The translations under genes were made by a program, and so were the position numbers. Shown here piece by piece: positions 9,203 through 17,414 of a stretch of DNA of 64,000 bases. The stretch is from assembly GCF_014205835.1 (NCBI RefSeq), contig NZ_JACHCQ010000002.1, positions 62,001 to 126,000 of the forward strand, in the 5' to 3' direction. The notes beneath the pieces were generated by a model. It saw only the letters and a list, made by a program, of their open reading frames with translations. It was not told the DNA's origin and ran no database searches. The DNA is from Pedobacter sp. AK013 (lineage in GTDB: Bacteria > Bacteroidota > Bacteroidia > Sphingobacteriales > Sphingobacteriaceae). The number at the start of each line of letters is the position of its first letter. Within the stretch, counting starts at the first letter, position 1.

Positions 9203-9409
9203 ATGGAAAATATAGATCCACAACATACGGAATCAGGAGCAGCTCCGAAACCGATTGAAAAAGATTATGAGAGTCATAAAGCAGATCCGGGACCAGCAAA
9301 ACCAGCGGTTACAGAAAAAGACGAAAACGGAGGTGGACAAGCCTTGAAATGGGTACTACCCCTAGCTGTAATTATTGGTCTGATAATATGGTTTGTGATG
9401 AGAAAATAA
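9203..9409 (+). CDS. Small tail-anchored protein with acidic Pro-rich N-terminus
   Basis: 68 aa. Residues 1-49 are hydrophilic, rich in Glu, Asp, Lys, Pro and Gly, and probably disordered. Residues 50-66 (WVLPLAVIIGLIIWFVM) form one transmembrane helix followed by RK, giving a tail-anchored topology with the long part probably in the cytoplasm. A strong AGGAGGG site precedes the ATG and a factor-independent terminator follows directly, so it forms a single-gene transcript. No homologous family was recognised. Small Bacteroidota membrane proteins of this build often have no assigned function. Confidence 0.7.
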   Translation: MENIDPQHTESGAAPKPIEKDYESHKADPGPAKPAVTEKDENGGGQALKWVLPLAVIIGLIIWFVMRK

Positions 9410-9428
9410 TTAGCTTTAGATTGAAATG

Positions 9429-9465
9429 AAATGCCGGTACATTAATTTGACCGGCATTTTTTTAT
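9429..9465. terminator. Bidirectional intrinsic terminator
   Basis: A 10-bp stem (AAATGCCGGT / ACCGGCATTT) with an 11-base loop is followed by a T-run. It sits between the small membrane gene (+) and the nitrilase gene (-), whose stop lies just beyond, so it can serve both. Confidence 0.85.
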
Positions 9466-9471
9466 AGGTAT

Positions 9472-10980
9472 TTATTTTAAAAGTTTAACCTGGTAAAGAT
9501 CTTTCCGCCTGTCTTTTAGCACCTTTACCGTTCCATAATGATGCAGTTCGTCTAATAAATGCAGATCAACATCTACTACCAATACCATCTCGGTATTTGG
9601 CGTTGCCTCTGCTTTAATCGCATTGGTTGGAAAGGCAAAATCGGACGGGGTAAAAACTGCCGACTGCGCAAACTGGATATCCATATTATTTACTTTGGGT
9701 AAATTGCCTACACAGCCTGCAATAGCTACGTAGCATTCGTTTTCTATAGCCCTTGCTTGCGCGCAATGACGAACGCGTGTATAACCATTTTGCGTATCGG
9801 TTAGAAATGGTACAAATAGGATCTGCATACCCTGCTCGGCATAAATGCGGCTTAATTCAGGGAATTCTACATCATAACAAATCAAAATGCCTACTTTACC
9901 GCAATCGGTATCGAAAACCTGCACTTTATCGCCGCCAATCATACCGTAATATTTTTGTTCATTTGGGGTAATATGGATTTTCCTATACTCATCTATTTTG
10001 CCGGTACGGTGACAAAGGTAAGTAGCATTGTAAAGTTTGCCATCTTCAATGAGTGGCATACTGCCGGTAATAATGTTTGTATTGTAGCTCAACGAATATT
10101 CATGCATTTTTTGCACAATCTCTTGTGTTTTTTCAGCAAGCTTGCGCATAGCCTCAATTTCTGGCAGGTGATTGTACGGTTGCAGTAAGGGCGTGTTAAA
10201 TAGTTCAGGGAACATCACGAAATCTGATTTATAACCACTTAGCGCATCAACAAAAAACTCTACCTGCTCATAAAATGCGTCCATATTGGGGAATAAACGC
10301 ATTTCCCATTGCACCAAACCTAAACGGATGGTCATTGCCGAGCGGGCAGAAGCATCAATACCCTGGTAATAAATATTATTCCACTCAATTAAGGTGGCAT
10401 ATTCTTTCGATTCTTTATCGCCTGGTAAATAATTCTTTAATACTTTTCTGACGTGAAAATCATTCGAAATCTGAAAGGTAAGCGTAGGGTCGTAAATCTC
10501 TTTTGCTTTTACCTTATCTATATACTGTCTCGGGCTCAACTGCTCTGCATATTGATGATAACCAGGGATTCTTCCGCCAGCAATAATGCTTTTGAGGTTG
10601 AGGCTTTCGCAAAGTTCTTTGCGTGCTTCGTATAATCTTCTGCCCAAGCGTAAACCACGGAAATCGGGATGCACGAAAATTTCTATACCATAAAGCGTAT
10701 CTCCGTTGGGATCATGTGTGGTAAAAGAATAGTCGCCAGTAATCAATTTATAGGTGTGCCGGTCTCCGTACTCATCATAATTTACAATAATTGAAAGTGA
10801 GCAGGCCACAACTTTATCGTCAACTGCAATGCAAAGTTGTCCCTCGGGAAAAATATTTAAAAGTTTGGCGATACTTGATTTTGGCCAGATGGAACCGCCC
10901 ATACTGTCGTAGGCCTGTAACATGGATTCTTTAAGATCGGCGTAATCTTCGAGCGTTAGTTTACGTAATTCAATATTCAT
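9472..10980 (-). CDS. GNAT acetyltransferase-nitrilase superfamily fusion
   Basis: 502 aa from the ATG at 10980. A frame extension to 11007 (MFIKYKSNR) seems untranslated, since MNIELRKLTLEDYADL starts the acetyltransferase fold. Residues 1-200 are a GNAT domain with the acyl-CoA loop in HPDFRGLRLGRRLYEAR. Residues about 215-500 are a carbon-nitrogen hydrolase with the Glu-Lys-Cys triad in FPELF (about 256), YRKIHIT (about 332) and ILICYDVEFP (about 365). This two-domain layout is known across bacteria and is annotated as an amidohydrolase of unknown substrate. The fusion suggests that an amide or N-acyl group is handled in two steps. It is a cytoplasmic, stand-alone gene. Confidence 0.88.
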   Translation of the reverse strand: MNIELRKLTLEDYADLKESMLQAYDSMGGSIWPKSSIAKLLNIFPEGQLCIAVDDKVVACSLSIIVNYDEYGDRHTYKLITGDYSFTTHDPNGDTLYGIEIFVHPDFRGLRLGRRLYEARKELCESLNLKSIIAGGRIPGYHQYAEQLSPRQYIDKVKAKEIYDPTLTFQISNDFHVRKVLKNYLPGDKESKEYATLIEWNNIYYQGIDASARSAMTIRLGLVQWEMRLFPNMDAFYEQVEFFVDALSGYKSDFVMFPELFNTPLLQPYNHLPEIEAMRKLAEKTQEIVQKMHEYSLSYNTNIITGSMPLIEDGKLYNATYLCHRTGKIDEYRKIHITPNEQKYYGMIGGDKVQVFDTDCGKVGILICYDVEFPELSRIYAEQGMQILFVPFLTDTQNGYTRVRHCAQARAIENECYVAIAGCVGNLPKVNNMDIQFAQSAVFTPSDFAFPTNAIKAEATPNTEMVLVVDVDLHLLDELHHYGTVKVLKDRRKDLYQVKLLK

Positions 10981-11049
10981 ACGGTTTGATTTGTATTTAA
11001 TGAACACAAAAGAGCCTTAAATGTTCCGATTGATTGCATATTTCTATGA

Positions 11050-11076
11050 AGATCCTGAAACAAGTTCAGGAGGACG
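11050..11076. repeat. CTGAA-type interspersed hairpin repeat, copy 2
   Basis: AGATCCTGAAACAAGTTCAG followed by GAGGACGG is an internal hairpin (CCTGAA...TTCAGG). It is the inverse of the 7453-7480 sequence. It lies upstream of the nitrilase gene, next to the composite element at 11121-11210. Confidence 0.6.
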
Positions 11077-11120
11077 GAACGTTTGATCTGATGCAATAGT
11101 TACTAGATTGGCGTCACCCT

Positions 11121-11210
11121 GACTTGTAGCGCATCGGAAAGCTATGCAGTAAACCGAGCCTTAAGCGAGCTCACCGAAGGTAATTTATCTCAGGGTCTTA
11201 ATGGGTTTGT
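11121..11210. repeat. Composite ~90-bp interspersed element, copy 1
   Basis: This segment, from CACCCTGACTTGTAGC through AAACCGAGCCTTAAGCGAGC and CACCGAAGGTAATT to CTCAGGGT, recurs in reverse orientation at about 22147-22230 with roughly nine of ten bases identical by eye. Its ends (ACCCTGA / TCAGGGT) are inverted repeats, so the whole element can fold back. It contains no ORF and lies between ruvB and the nitrilase gene. Confidence 0.75.
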
Positions 11211-11217
11211 AAGGTTA

Positions 11218-12240
11218 TTAAAACAACTTTCCGGTTTGCCCCGGAAAATTTTTCTTTAAATGTTTATACGCTGCTTCGGTAACTTCCCTTCCACGTGAAG
11301 TGCGCATAATATATCCTTCTTGGATTAAAAATGGTTCATAAACCTCTTCAATAGTCCCTTCATCTTCTCCAACAGCTGTTGCAATGGTTTTTAAGCCTAC
11401 CGGACCACCCTTAAATTTGTCGATAATGGTAAGCAGTATCCTATTATCCATCTCATCTAAACCATGCTCATCTACATTTAACGCATCTAAGGCATAGCGG
11501 GCTATTTCTGTATCGATATTTCCATTTCCTTTAATCTGTGCGAAATCTCTTGTTCTGCGTAAAAGTGCGTTGGCTATACGGGGTGTACCGCGGCTACGGC
11601 GGGCAATTTCATAAGCACCTTCATCACTTATAGGCGTTTTTAGTATATCAGAAGAACGTAGCACAATTGTAGTAAGTAGTTTAGCATCGTAGTAAGCCAA
11701 ACGGGCATTAATTCCGAAGCGGGCCCTTAAGGGGGCTGTTAACAAACCCGAACGTGTAGTAGCGCCCACCAAGGTAAAAGGATTAAGTGATATTTGTACC
11801 GAACGGGCATTTGGACCAGTTTCGAGCATAATATCGATTTTAAAATCTTCCATGGCAGAATATAGGTATTCCTCCACAAGAGGAGATAAGCGATGGATCT
11901 CATCAATAAAAAGAATATCGCCTTCATCCAGGCCAGTTAATAAGCCGGCCAAATCGCCAGGTTTATCTAATACCGGACCAGAGGTTACTTTAATACCAGT
12001 GGCCATTTCATTGGCAATAATATGAGAAAGTGTGGTTTTGCCTAATCCAGGAGGGCCATGTAAAAGAACGTGATCTAAAGCCTCGCCACGGAGTTTTGCT
12101 GCCTGAACAAAAATCTTCAGGTTTTCCATCACTTTTTCCTGTCCTGTAAAATCTTCAAAAGCCTGTGGCCTTAAAACCCTTTCAATATCGCGATCGGTAG
12201 GGTTTAGGTTGCTTGCTTCAGGGTCCAAGTGCTCATTCAT
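11218..12240 (-). CDS. ruvB: Holliday junction branch migration ATPase RuvB
   Basis: 340 aa, the usual length. An AAA+ motor that, with RuvA, drives branch migration during recombinational repair. Walker A is [10 protein letters not shown] (61-70) and Walker B is FIDEIH (111-116). Sensor 1 lies in [19 protein letters not shown], and the C-terminal winged-helix domain ends with [11 protein letters not shown]. No ruvA or ruvC is adjacent, which is usual in this phylum. The gene precedes a minus-strand neighbour across a repeat-filled gap, so it is probably the last gene of its transcript. Confidence 0.97.
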   Translation of the reverse strand: MNEHLDPEASNLNPTDRDIERVLRPQAFEDFTGQEKVMENLKIFVQAAKLRGEALDHVLLHGPPGLGKTTLSHIIANEMATGIKVTSGPVLDKPGDLAGLLTGLDEGDILFIDEIHRLSPLVEEYLYSAMEDFKIDIMLETGPNARSVQISLNPFTLVGATTRSGLLTAPLRARFGINARLAYYDAKLLTTIVLRSSDILKTPISDEGAYEIARRSRGTPRIANALLRRTRDFAQIKGNGNIDTEIARYALDALNVDEHGLDEMDNRILLTIIDKFKGGPVGLKTIATAVGEDEGTIEEVYEPFLIQEGYIMRTSRGREVTEAAYKHLKKNFPGQTGKLF

Positions 12241-12271
12241 ACAGCAAATATAAAATTAAATGCTAAAAAAA

Positions 12272-13165
12272 TTAGGATTTTTTAAATTTATCAGAAACTA
12301 TAAGGTCTTTTGATCCCGCCGTATATTTATAAAAACCTTCGCCAGTTTTAGCACCTTTTTTTTCTGCCGCCACCATGTTTACCAATAATGGACATGGCGC
12401 GTATTTAGGATTTCCAAAACCATCGTGCAATACTTTTAATATTGCCAAACAAACATCCAGGCCAATAAAATCAGCTAATTGCAGGGGACCCATCGGGTGT
12501 GCCATTCCAAGTTTCATTACCGTATCGATTTCATGGACACCCGCAACGCCTTCGTATAACGTATAAATGGCTTCATTAATCATAGGCATCAAAATGCGAT
12601 TAGCCACAAAACCCGGATAATCATTTACCTCAACCGGAACTTTCTCCAAACTTTGAGACAGCAACATAATGGTACTGGTTGTTTCATCACTGGTGGCATA
12701 ACCTCTTATTACCTCTACCAGCTTCATTACCGGAACAGGGTTCATAAAGTGCATCCCGATTACTTTATCACCTCTCCCGGTTACAGCAGCAATCTGCGTA
12801 ATCGAAATAGATGAGGTATTAGAAGCGAGAATAGCATGTTCAGGTGCATACTCATCTAAATCCTTAAAAATCTTCAATTTTAAGTCTAAATTTTCGGTAG
12901 CGGCTTCTACAATTAGATCGGAACTTTTAACACCATCCTTTATTGAAGTATATGTGGTAATGTTGTTAAGAGTAGCCGCTTTCTGATCGTCTGTTAAGGT
13001 TCCTTTGGCGACCTGTCTGTCTAAGTTTTTGGTAATGGTTTGTATGGCCTTATCTAAAGCTGACTGATTGATATCGATCAGATTGACTTTATAATTGAAT
13101 TGTGCAAAAGTATGGGCTATACCATTTCCCATGGTGCCAGATCCTATAACTGCGATTTGTTTCAT
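12272..13165 (-). CDS. 3-hydroxyacyl-CoA (3-hydroxybutyryl-CoA) dehydrogenase
   Basis: 297 aa. The N-terminal Rossmann fold binds NAD through GSGTMGNGIA (residues 8-17). The active site is recognisable in ILASNTSSISIT and GMHFMNPVPVMKLVEVI (His-Glu dyad region). The C-terminal dimerisation domain contains VNDYPGFVANRILMPMINEA. The length matches single-domain short-chain 3-hydroxyacyl-CoA dehydrogenases that oxidise (S)-3-hydroxybutyryl-CoA to acetoacetyl-CoA in fatty-acid breakdown or butyrate-type metabolism. No thiolase or enoyl-CoA hydratase is adjacent, so the pathway direction cannot be stated. It ends 31 bases before ruvB and may share its transcript. Confidence 0.92.
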   Translation of the reverse strand: MKQIAVIGSGTMGNGIAHTFAQFNYKVNLIDINQSALDKAIQTITKNLDRQVAKGTLTDDQKAATLNNITTYTSIKDGVKSSDLIVEAATENLDLKLKIFKDLDEYAPEHAILASNTSSISITQIAAVTGRGDKVIGMHFMNPVPVMKLVEVIRGYATSDETTSTIMLLSQSLEKVPVEVNDYPGFVANRILMPMINEAIYTLYEGVAGVHEIDTVMKLGMAHPMGPLQLADFIGLDVCLAILKVLHDGFGNPKYAPCPLLVNMVAAEKKGAKTGEGFYKYTAGSKDLIVSDKFKKS

Positions 13166-13267
13166 TTTTAAGTTTAAGAAATTAAAAAGGAGAATTTACT
13201 AATAAACGATTAAGTTAAAATAAAGATCTTGCTGTATAGCTGATACTCTATTATTTTCATAAACACC

Positions 13268-13918
13268 TTATGGCGCCAACCTGGTTTTGGTCCAGGTTCC
13301 CTTAACTTTTTCGAAATTTATCCTGTCGTGCAATCGGCTACTTCTTCCTTGCCAAAATTCTATCCGTGTAGGTTTTACAATATAGCCACCCCAGTGTGCA
13401 GGTTTAGCTATACTTTTATTGGCACTTTTGGCTTTTAATTCTTCTACTTTCTCTTCCAGAAATGCCCTGTTTGGAATAACCTGACTCTGTGGAGAGGCTA
13501 CTGCTCCAATCTGACTGTCAATAGGTCTGGTATTGAAATATTCCTCAGAAGTCTCTTTATCCAGTTTTTCTACTATTCCCTCTATTCTAACCTGTCTTTC
13601 CAATTCAGGCCAGAAAAATACTAACGCTGCATATGGGTTTCGTTTCAGCTCTTTCCCTTTTGCACTAAGATAATTCGTAAAGAATCTAAATCCATCTGTA
13701 TCAACGCCTTTAAGTAAAACAATGCGGGCATTTGGTCGGCCAGCTTTATCTGCCGTAGCCAAAGTCATTACATTGGGTTCGTATATTTGAGCATCAACTG
13801 CATGTTGAAACCAGTTTTTAAATTGGATGATTGGATCTTGATCAACGTCAGATTCGTCTAGCGAAGCGCTTTTATAATCTTGGCGCAGGTTTTGTAGAAA
13901 TTCATTTGTAACTTGCAT
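13268..13918 (-). CDS. pdxH: Pyridoxamine 5'-phosphate oxidase PdxH
   Basis: 216 aa, the family length. An FMN enzyme that oxidises PNP or PMP to pyridoxal 5'-phosphate. FMN-binding segments are visible in ARIVLLKGVDTDGFRFFTNY and SAKGKEL. The conserved C-terminal segment is FWQGRSSRLHDRINF and ends in TRLAP. A well-formed promoter reads straight into the start codon: on the minus strand TTG (13952-13950), a 19-base spacer, TATTTTTG (13930-13923), then only four bases to ATG. The mRNA is therefore predicted to be leaderless or nearly so. It is divergent from the YqgE gene. Confidence 0.95.
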   Translation of the reverse strand: MQVTNEFLQNLRQDYKSASLDESDVDQDPIIQFKNWFQHAVDAQIYEPNVMTLATADKAGRPNARIVLLKGVDTDGFRFFTNYLSAKGKELKRNPYAALVFFWPELERQVRIEGIVEKLDKETSEEYFNTRPIDSQIGAVASPQSQVIPNRAFLEEKVEELKAKSANKSIAKPAHWGGYIVKPTRIEFWQGRSSRLHDRINFEKVKGTWTKTRLAP

Positions 13919-13922
13919 TTAA

Positions 13923-13952
13923 CAAAAATAGACATCTTTTATGGTGTAACAA
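13923..13952 (-). promoter_or_regulatory. pdxH promoter, predicted leaderless transcript
   Basis: A minus-strand TTG and the TATTTTTG -7 box are separated by exactly 19 bases, the spacing of Bacteroidota sigma-ABfr promoters. The -7 box ends four bases before the pdxH start codon, so transcription should start at or within a few bases of the ATG. Confidence 0.65.
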
Positions 13953-13964
13953 ATGATTATCATC

Positions 13965-14528
13965 ATGCTGAACAATATAAAACCAAAAACTGGCCGCTTG
14001 CTTATCTCAGAACCATTTATGGCCGATCCGAATTTTAAAAGATCTGTTGTGCTACTAACCGAACACGGTGATGATGGAACTGTAGGTTATATCCTTAACC
14101 AGGTAGGAAACCTTATTCTGAACGACGTGATCCAGGATTTGTGGGATGCAAAAAATTACATTTATTTTGGTGGCCCCGTTGCTGCAGATACCTTGCATTT
14201 TATCCATAGATGTTATGATAAATTGCAGAGTGGCGAATCTATTGGAAATGGATTGTATTGGGGAGGAAATTTCGAAACACTTAAAATCCTGTTAAATACA
14301 AACGCCATAAGCCAGGATGAAGTGAAATTTTTTATGGGTTACTCGGGCTGGGATCATGGACAGCTCGATCGCGAAATAGAGCAGAATGCCTGGATGGTGA
14401 GTGATATCTTTAATCCTGATCTCATTTTTAGTAATGATGATGAAAAACTTTGGCGGGATGTAATCGTAAACTTAGGCCCAAAGTATGCACATATCAGTAA
14501 TTTTCCTGCAGATCCGAGCTTGAACTGA
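13965..14528 (+). CDS. YqgE/AlgH family protein
   Basis: 187 aa from the ATG at 13965. An ATG four codons earlier (13953) is possible, but the family normally begins close to the LNNIKPKTGRLLISEP segment. The conserved features are LLISEPFMADPNFKRSVVLL near the N-terminus, GTVGYILNQ, and YFGGPV in the middle. The YqgE fold is a compact alpha/beta protein of still unsettled biochemical role, often in the cytoplasm. It was first linked to alginate regulation in Pseudomonas, a link with no support here. It is divergent from pdxH and followed by about 108 bases before the next gene. Confidence 0.88.
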   Translation: MLNNIKPKTGRLLISEPFMADPNFKRSVVLLTEHGDDGTVGYILNQVGNLILNDVIQDLWDAKNYIYFGGPVAADTLHFIHRCYDKLQSGESIGNGLYWGGNFETLKILLNTNAISQDEVKFFMGYSGWDHGQLDREIEQNAWMVSDIFNPDLIFSNDDEKLWRDVIVNLGPKYAHISNFPADPSLN

Positions 14529-14586
14529 TCAGTTAACAACAGTTTTAATTAAACTAATTTATTTAAAATAAAACGATAAATATTTA

Positions 14587-14616
14587 TTGTTTTATTTTAA
14601 ATATTTTTTATATTTG
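14587..14616 (+). promoter_or_regulatory. Promoter of the DUF2975/YozG pair
   Basis: TTG (14587-14589), a 19-base spacer and TATATTTG (14609-14616) form a near-ideal Bacteroidota promoter. The predicted start of transcription is about 15 bases before the ATG at 14637. The surrounding sequence is extremely AT-rich. Confidence 0.65.
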
Positions 14617-14636
14617 TTTCATACTTAAATGAATTG

Positions 14637-15287
14637 ATGATGAAACTCTCAGAAAGCAAGGTGATTAAAAACCTAAATAGATTGGCTACCATAGTGCTGG
14701 CTTTTTATGTTATATTCTTGCTGCAACAACTTTTTACTTCGTCTTCACCAGTAAATAGTAAGGCAATTAAAAGTTACGAAGTATATAATGTTAAACTCAA
14801 TTATTTTACAAATAAAGTTGCTGAAGATCCTTTAAAATCTTGGTTTAACGATACTGTTGTGATACAAAAAACTGATAAGGCTTTGGTTAGTTTAAGATTT
14901 AGGACCTATGATCAATTATTTTCCTTACCAGCTCTATTGTTTCAGTTTTCAATTGTTATTCAGTGGTTAGTTATTGGGGTAATTATAATTCTGATAAAAA
15001 TGTTTTTCCAATCGCTAACAAAGGACAACGTATTTACTGCAAAAAATGCATCGATTATAATATGGGGGAGTTTATTGCTAATATGTTTGCCAATTGTAAG
15101 GTGGTTTTCTCAAGAGCTATTTGTTTCTTGTATTGATCAGCTGCATTTAAATGATTCTAAATATGCTTTAAGTAATGGAGAAGGTATTATTGCTTCGGAA
15201 ACGATTATAGGCTTGGTAATATTAGCCTTCGGCCTTGCCTTTAAAGTGGGTATTGATATCAAACAAGAAAACGAATCATTTGTATAA
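14637..15287 (+). CDS. DUF2975 membrane protein
   Basis: 216 aa (two consecutive ATG codons at 14637 and 14640). There are four hydrophobic segments: near the N-terminus (about 15-35), about 100-122, about 138-156 and about 183-203. A polar extracytoplasmic region of about 60 residues follows the first helix. The layout agrees with DUF2975 (YoaS-like) membrane proteins. The family is almost always encoded next to a small Cro/CI-type regulator, as here (8-base gap), so the pair probably forms a membrane-linked regulatory module. The signal it senses is not known. Confidence 0.83.
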   Translation: MMKLSESKVIKNLNRLATIVLAFYVIFLLQQLFTSSSPVNSKAIKSYEVYNVKLNYFTNKVAEDPLKSWFNDTVVIQKTDKALVSLRFRTYDQLFSLPALLFQFSIVIQWLVIGVIIILIKMFFQSLTKDNVFTAKNASIIIWGSLLLICLPIVRWFSQELFVSCIDQLHLNDSKYALSNGEGIIASETIIGLVILAFGLAFKVGIDIKQENESFV

Positions 15288-15295
15288 TCCCAGTT

Positions 15296-15496
15296 ATGCC
15301 CATTATTATTAATTTAGATATCATGCTAGCTAAACGAAAGATGTCGTTAACTGAGCTCTCAGAGAGAGTTGGGTTAACGATTGTAAACCTTTCCATACTA
15401 AAAACTGGAAAGGCAAAAGGCGTGAGGTTTGATACACTGGAAGCAATTTGCAAAGTTTTAGAATGCAAACCTGGCGATATTATAGATATGGAATAA
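15296..15496 (+). CDS. YozG-like Cro/CI-type transcriptional regulator
   Basis: 66 aa, a single helix-turn-helix domain of the XRE class. The N-terminus PIIINLDIMLAKRKMSLTEL, the recognition-helix region VGLTIVNLSILKTGKAKGV, and the ending CKVLECKPGDIIDME match the YozG-type group that travels with DUF2975 proteins. It lies eight bases downstream of that gene and surely shares its mRNA. It probably represses or modulates its own operon. No dyad operator was identified in the short AT-rich promoter. A palindromic repeat follows at 15524-15590. Confidence 0.88.
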   Translation: MPIIINLDIMLAKRKMSLTELSERVGLTIVNLSILKTGKAKGVRFDTLEAICKVLECKPGDIIDME

Positions 15497-15523
15497 AAAA
15501 GGGCGATGTTATAAGTATGAATT

Positions 15524-15590
15524 GTCATCCTGAACCCGTCGAAAGGCTACTTTAATACTATCTAAGGCGTTTCGACTGGTTCAACGAGAC
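15524..15590. repeat. CTGAA-type inverted repeat, copy 3
   Basis: The left arm GTCATCCTGAACCCGTCGAA and the right arm, reverse complement GTCTCGTTGAACCAGTCGAA, pair over about 22 bases with a few mismatches around a 20-base loop. It lies between the convergent YozG-like gene and purE and may end both transcripts. Confidence 0.6.
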
Positions 15591-15653
15591 AAACTTTTAA
15601 GAAAACATATTTTATAATAAAATTTTCTTCTTTATAGACTAAAGACTCCAGAC

Positions 15654-16160
15654 TTAGGGTTGCAAACTATCAGCGCTTTCTTCAACTTTCCTTTTCAGTT
15701 CATCTTTGTAAGCCTGCATTTTAACTGTTAAAGAATCATCAGCAGTGGCTAAAATCTGAGTGGCTAATAGACCTGCATTTTTAGCTGCGTTTAATGCTAC
15801 TGTGGCCACCGGGATGCCGTTCGGCATTTGTAAGATCGATAAAATACTATCCCAGCCATCAATAGAGTTTGATGATTTAACCGGAACACCAATTACTGGT
15901 AGTGTGGTAATAGAAGCTACCATTCCCGGTAAATGGGCAGCGCCACCTGCACCGGCAATAATTACCTTTAGGCCACGGCCTTGCGCTTCTTTAGCATAAT
16001 TGAACATACGTTCTGGTGTTCTGTGGGCAGAAACAACCGTAATTTCGTAGTTTATTCCAAATTCTTTTAATACATCAGCCGCATCTTGCATTACAGGTAG
16101 ATCTGATTTGCTACCCATTATAATTCCAACTAATGCCGAATTTGAATTTCCTTGACTCAT
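15654..16160 (-). CDS. purE: N5-carboxyaminoimidazole ribonucleotide mutase PurE
   Basis: 168 aa. Converts N5-CAIR to CAIR in purine synthesis, acting after PurK. The class I signature is clear: [16 protein letters not shown] at the phosphate site, [11 protein letters not shown] with the catalytic His, [15 protein letters not shown], and [20 protein letters not shown]. It follows purK on the same strand after 60 bases, so purK and purE form an operon with sequential enzymes, as expected for a class I PurE that needs N5-CAIR. Confidence 0.97.
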   Translation of the reverse strand: MSQGNSNSALVGIIMGSKSDLPVMQDAADVLKEFGINYEITVVSAHRTPERMFNYAKEAQGRGLKVIIAGAGGAAHLPGMVASITTLPVIGVPVKSSNSIDGWDSILSILQMPNGIPVATVALNAAKNAGLLATQILATADDSLTVKMQAYKDELKRKVEESADSLQP

Positions 16161-16220
16161 ATCTATTTATTTCTTTTTAACTTCTTTAAATTTTACGCTT
16201 AACTATAGATTCAATTAAGC

Positions 16221-17360
16221 TTAAGCAATTACCTTTAATGTTTTTTGTACAAAGCGTGCTTTTTCAATGGCTTTTTCCCTGTCGATATCAACAATGGTTA
16301 CATGCCCCATCTTGCGGAAAGGTTTAGTGTATTTTTTACCGTATAAATGAACATAAACACCATCGATGGCTAATATTTTCTCCAGATTTTCATATTTAGC
16401 TACACCTTCAAAACCTTTTTCGCCAAGAAGATTGATCATAATGGCGTTGGTAATGCTGCTAGTATCGCCAAGTGGTAAATTATAAATAGCACGTAAATGT
16501 TGTTCGAACTGAGAAACATAATTGCCCTCAATGGTTTGGTGACCGCTATTGTGTGGGCGGGGAGCAACTTCGTTAACCAATAATTCTCCATCTTTGCAAA
16601 CAAACATCTCAACCGCCAAAATTCCGGTGATATTCATTCCAGAAGCTATATTCTTGGCAATGTTTTCGGCTTTTTGTTGTAAGCTTTCTGCAAAAGTTGA
16701 TGGTGAAATCAGAAATTCTACTAGATTAGCTTCCGGATTGAATTCCATTTCTACCATCGGGAAAGTTTTCATATCACCATTGGCGTTACGGGCAATAATT
16801 ACTGCAACTTCTTTTTCAAAATCGACCAGTTTCTCAATAATGCAAGGCGCATCGAAAGCTTTGTCCAGATCGGCAGCACTGTTGATTTTCATTACCCCTT
16901 TGCCATCATAACCATCTTTTCGCAGTTTTAAAATATATGGAAAAGGGAAATTACTGTTTTCCATATCTTCCTTCGTATTTACAATCTGGAAAGGAGCGGT
17001 TGGTATATCGTTTTCTTTAAAAAACTGTTTCTGTATACCTTTATCTTGGATTAAACGGATTACCCTCGATTGCGGAAACACTTTTTTACCTTCTTTTTCG
17101 AGTTGTTCAAGCGCATCGATATTTACTTTTTCAATTTCAATGGTAATGATATCGGCTTTCTTCCCGAAGCTGTAAACGGTGTCAAAATCTGTAATCGAGC
17201 CATTTTCGAAGTAATTAGAAATGTGTTTGCAGGGAGCATCGGGATCTGGGTCTAAAACTAATGTAGTTACATTGTAATTGATTGCTTGTTGAATGAGCAT
17301 CCTGCCCAATTGTCCACCACCTAAAATACCTAATTTTAATTCGCTAATCTGTTTTGCCAT
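16221..17360 (-). CDS. purK: N5-carboxyaminoimidazole ribonucleotide synthase PurK
   Basis: 379 aa from the ATG at 17360. An upstream ATG at 17390 lies between or before the predicted -7 box and start of transcription and would add ten atypical residues. An ATP-grasp enzyme that carboxylates aminoimidazole ribonucleotide with bicarbonate. The N-terminal LGILGGGQLGRML, ATP-grasp core LRKDGYDGKGVMKI, and metal-binding AVEMFVCKDGELLVNEVAPR with PHNSGHQTIEG are all visible. It is the first gene of purK-purE. Its -7 box is back to back with that of the divergent flavoprotein gene (17378-17395). Confidence 0.96.
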   Translation of the reverse strand: MAKQISELKLGILGGGQLGRMLIQQAINYNVTTLVLDPDPDAPCKHISNYFENGSITDFDTVYSFGKKADIITIEIEKVNIDALEQLEKEGKKVFPQSRVIRLIQDKGIQKQFFKENDIPTAPFQIVNTKEDMENSNFPFPYILKLRKDGYDGKGVMKINSAADLDKAFDAPCIIEKLVDFEKEVAVIIARNANGDMKTFPMVEMEFNPEANLVEFLISPSTFAESLQQKAENIAKNIASGMNITGILAVEMFVCKDGELLVNEVAPRPHNSGHQTIEGNYVSQFEQHLRAIYNLPLGDTSSITNAIMINLLGEKGFEGVAKYENLEKILAIDGVYVHLYGKKYTKPFRKMGHVTIVDIDREKAIEKARFVQKTLKVIA

Positions 17361-17377
17361 GCGCTTGAAAATAATGC

Positions 17378-17395
17378 TACTTTTGTGCAAAAGTA
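17378..17395. promoter_or_regulatory. Overlapping divergent -7 boxes (purK / flavoprotein)
   Basis: TACTTTTGTGCAAAAGTA holds a perfect TAnnTTTG box on the plus strand (17378-17385) and another on the minus strand (17395-17388), two bases apart. The plus-strand box has a TTTTG at 17352-17356, 21 bases upstream. No good -33 element was seen for the minus-strand box. Only one polymerase could use this site at a time, which would tie the two genes together. Confidence 0.55.
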
Positions 17396-17414
17396 ACCAT
17401 AATAAATTTTATTG

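Noticed and set aside
16549-16911. 120-codon frame opposite purK
   Set aside because: It lies within the ATP-grasp coding region on the other strand, with no domain or promoter.
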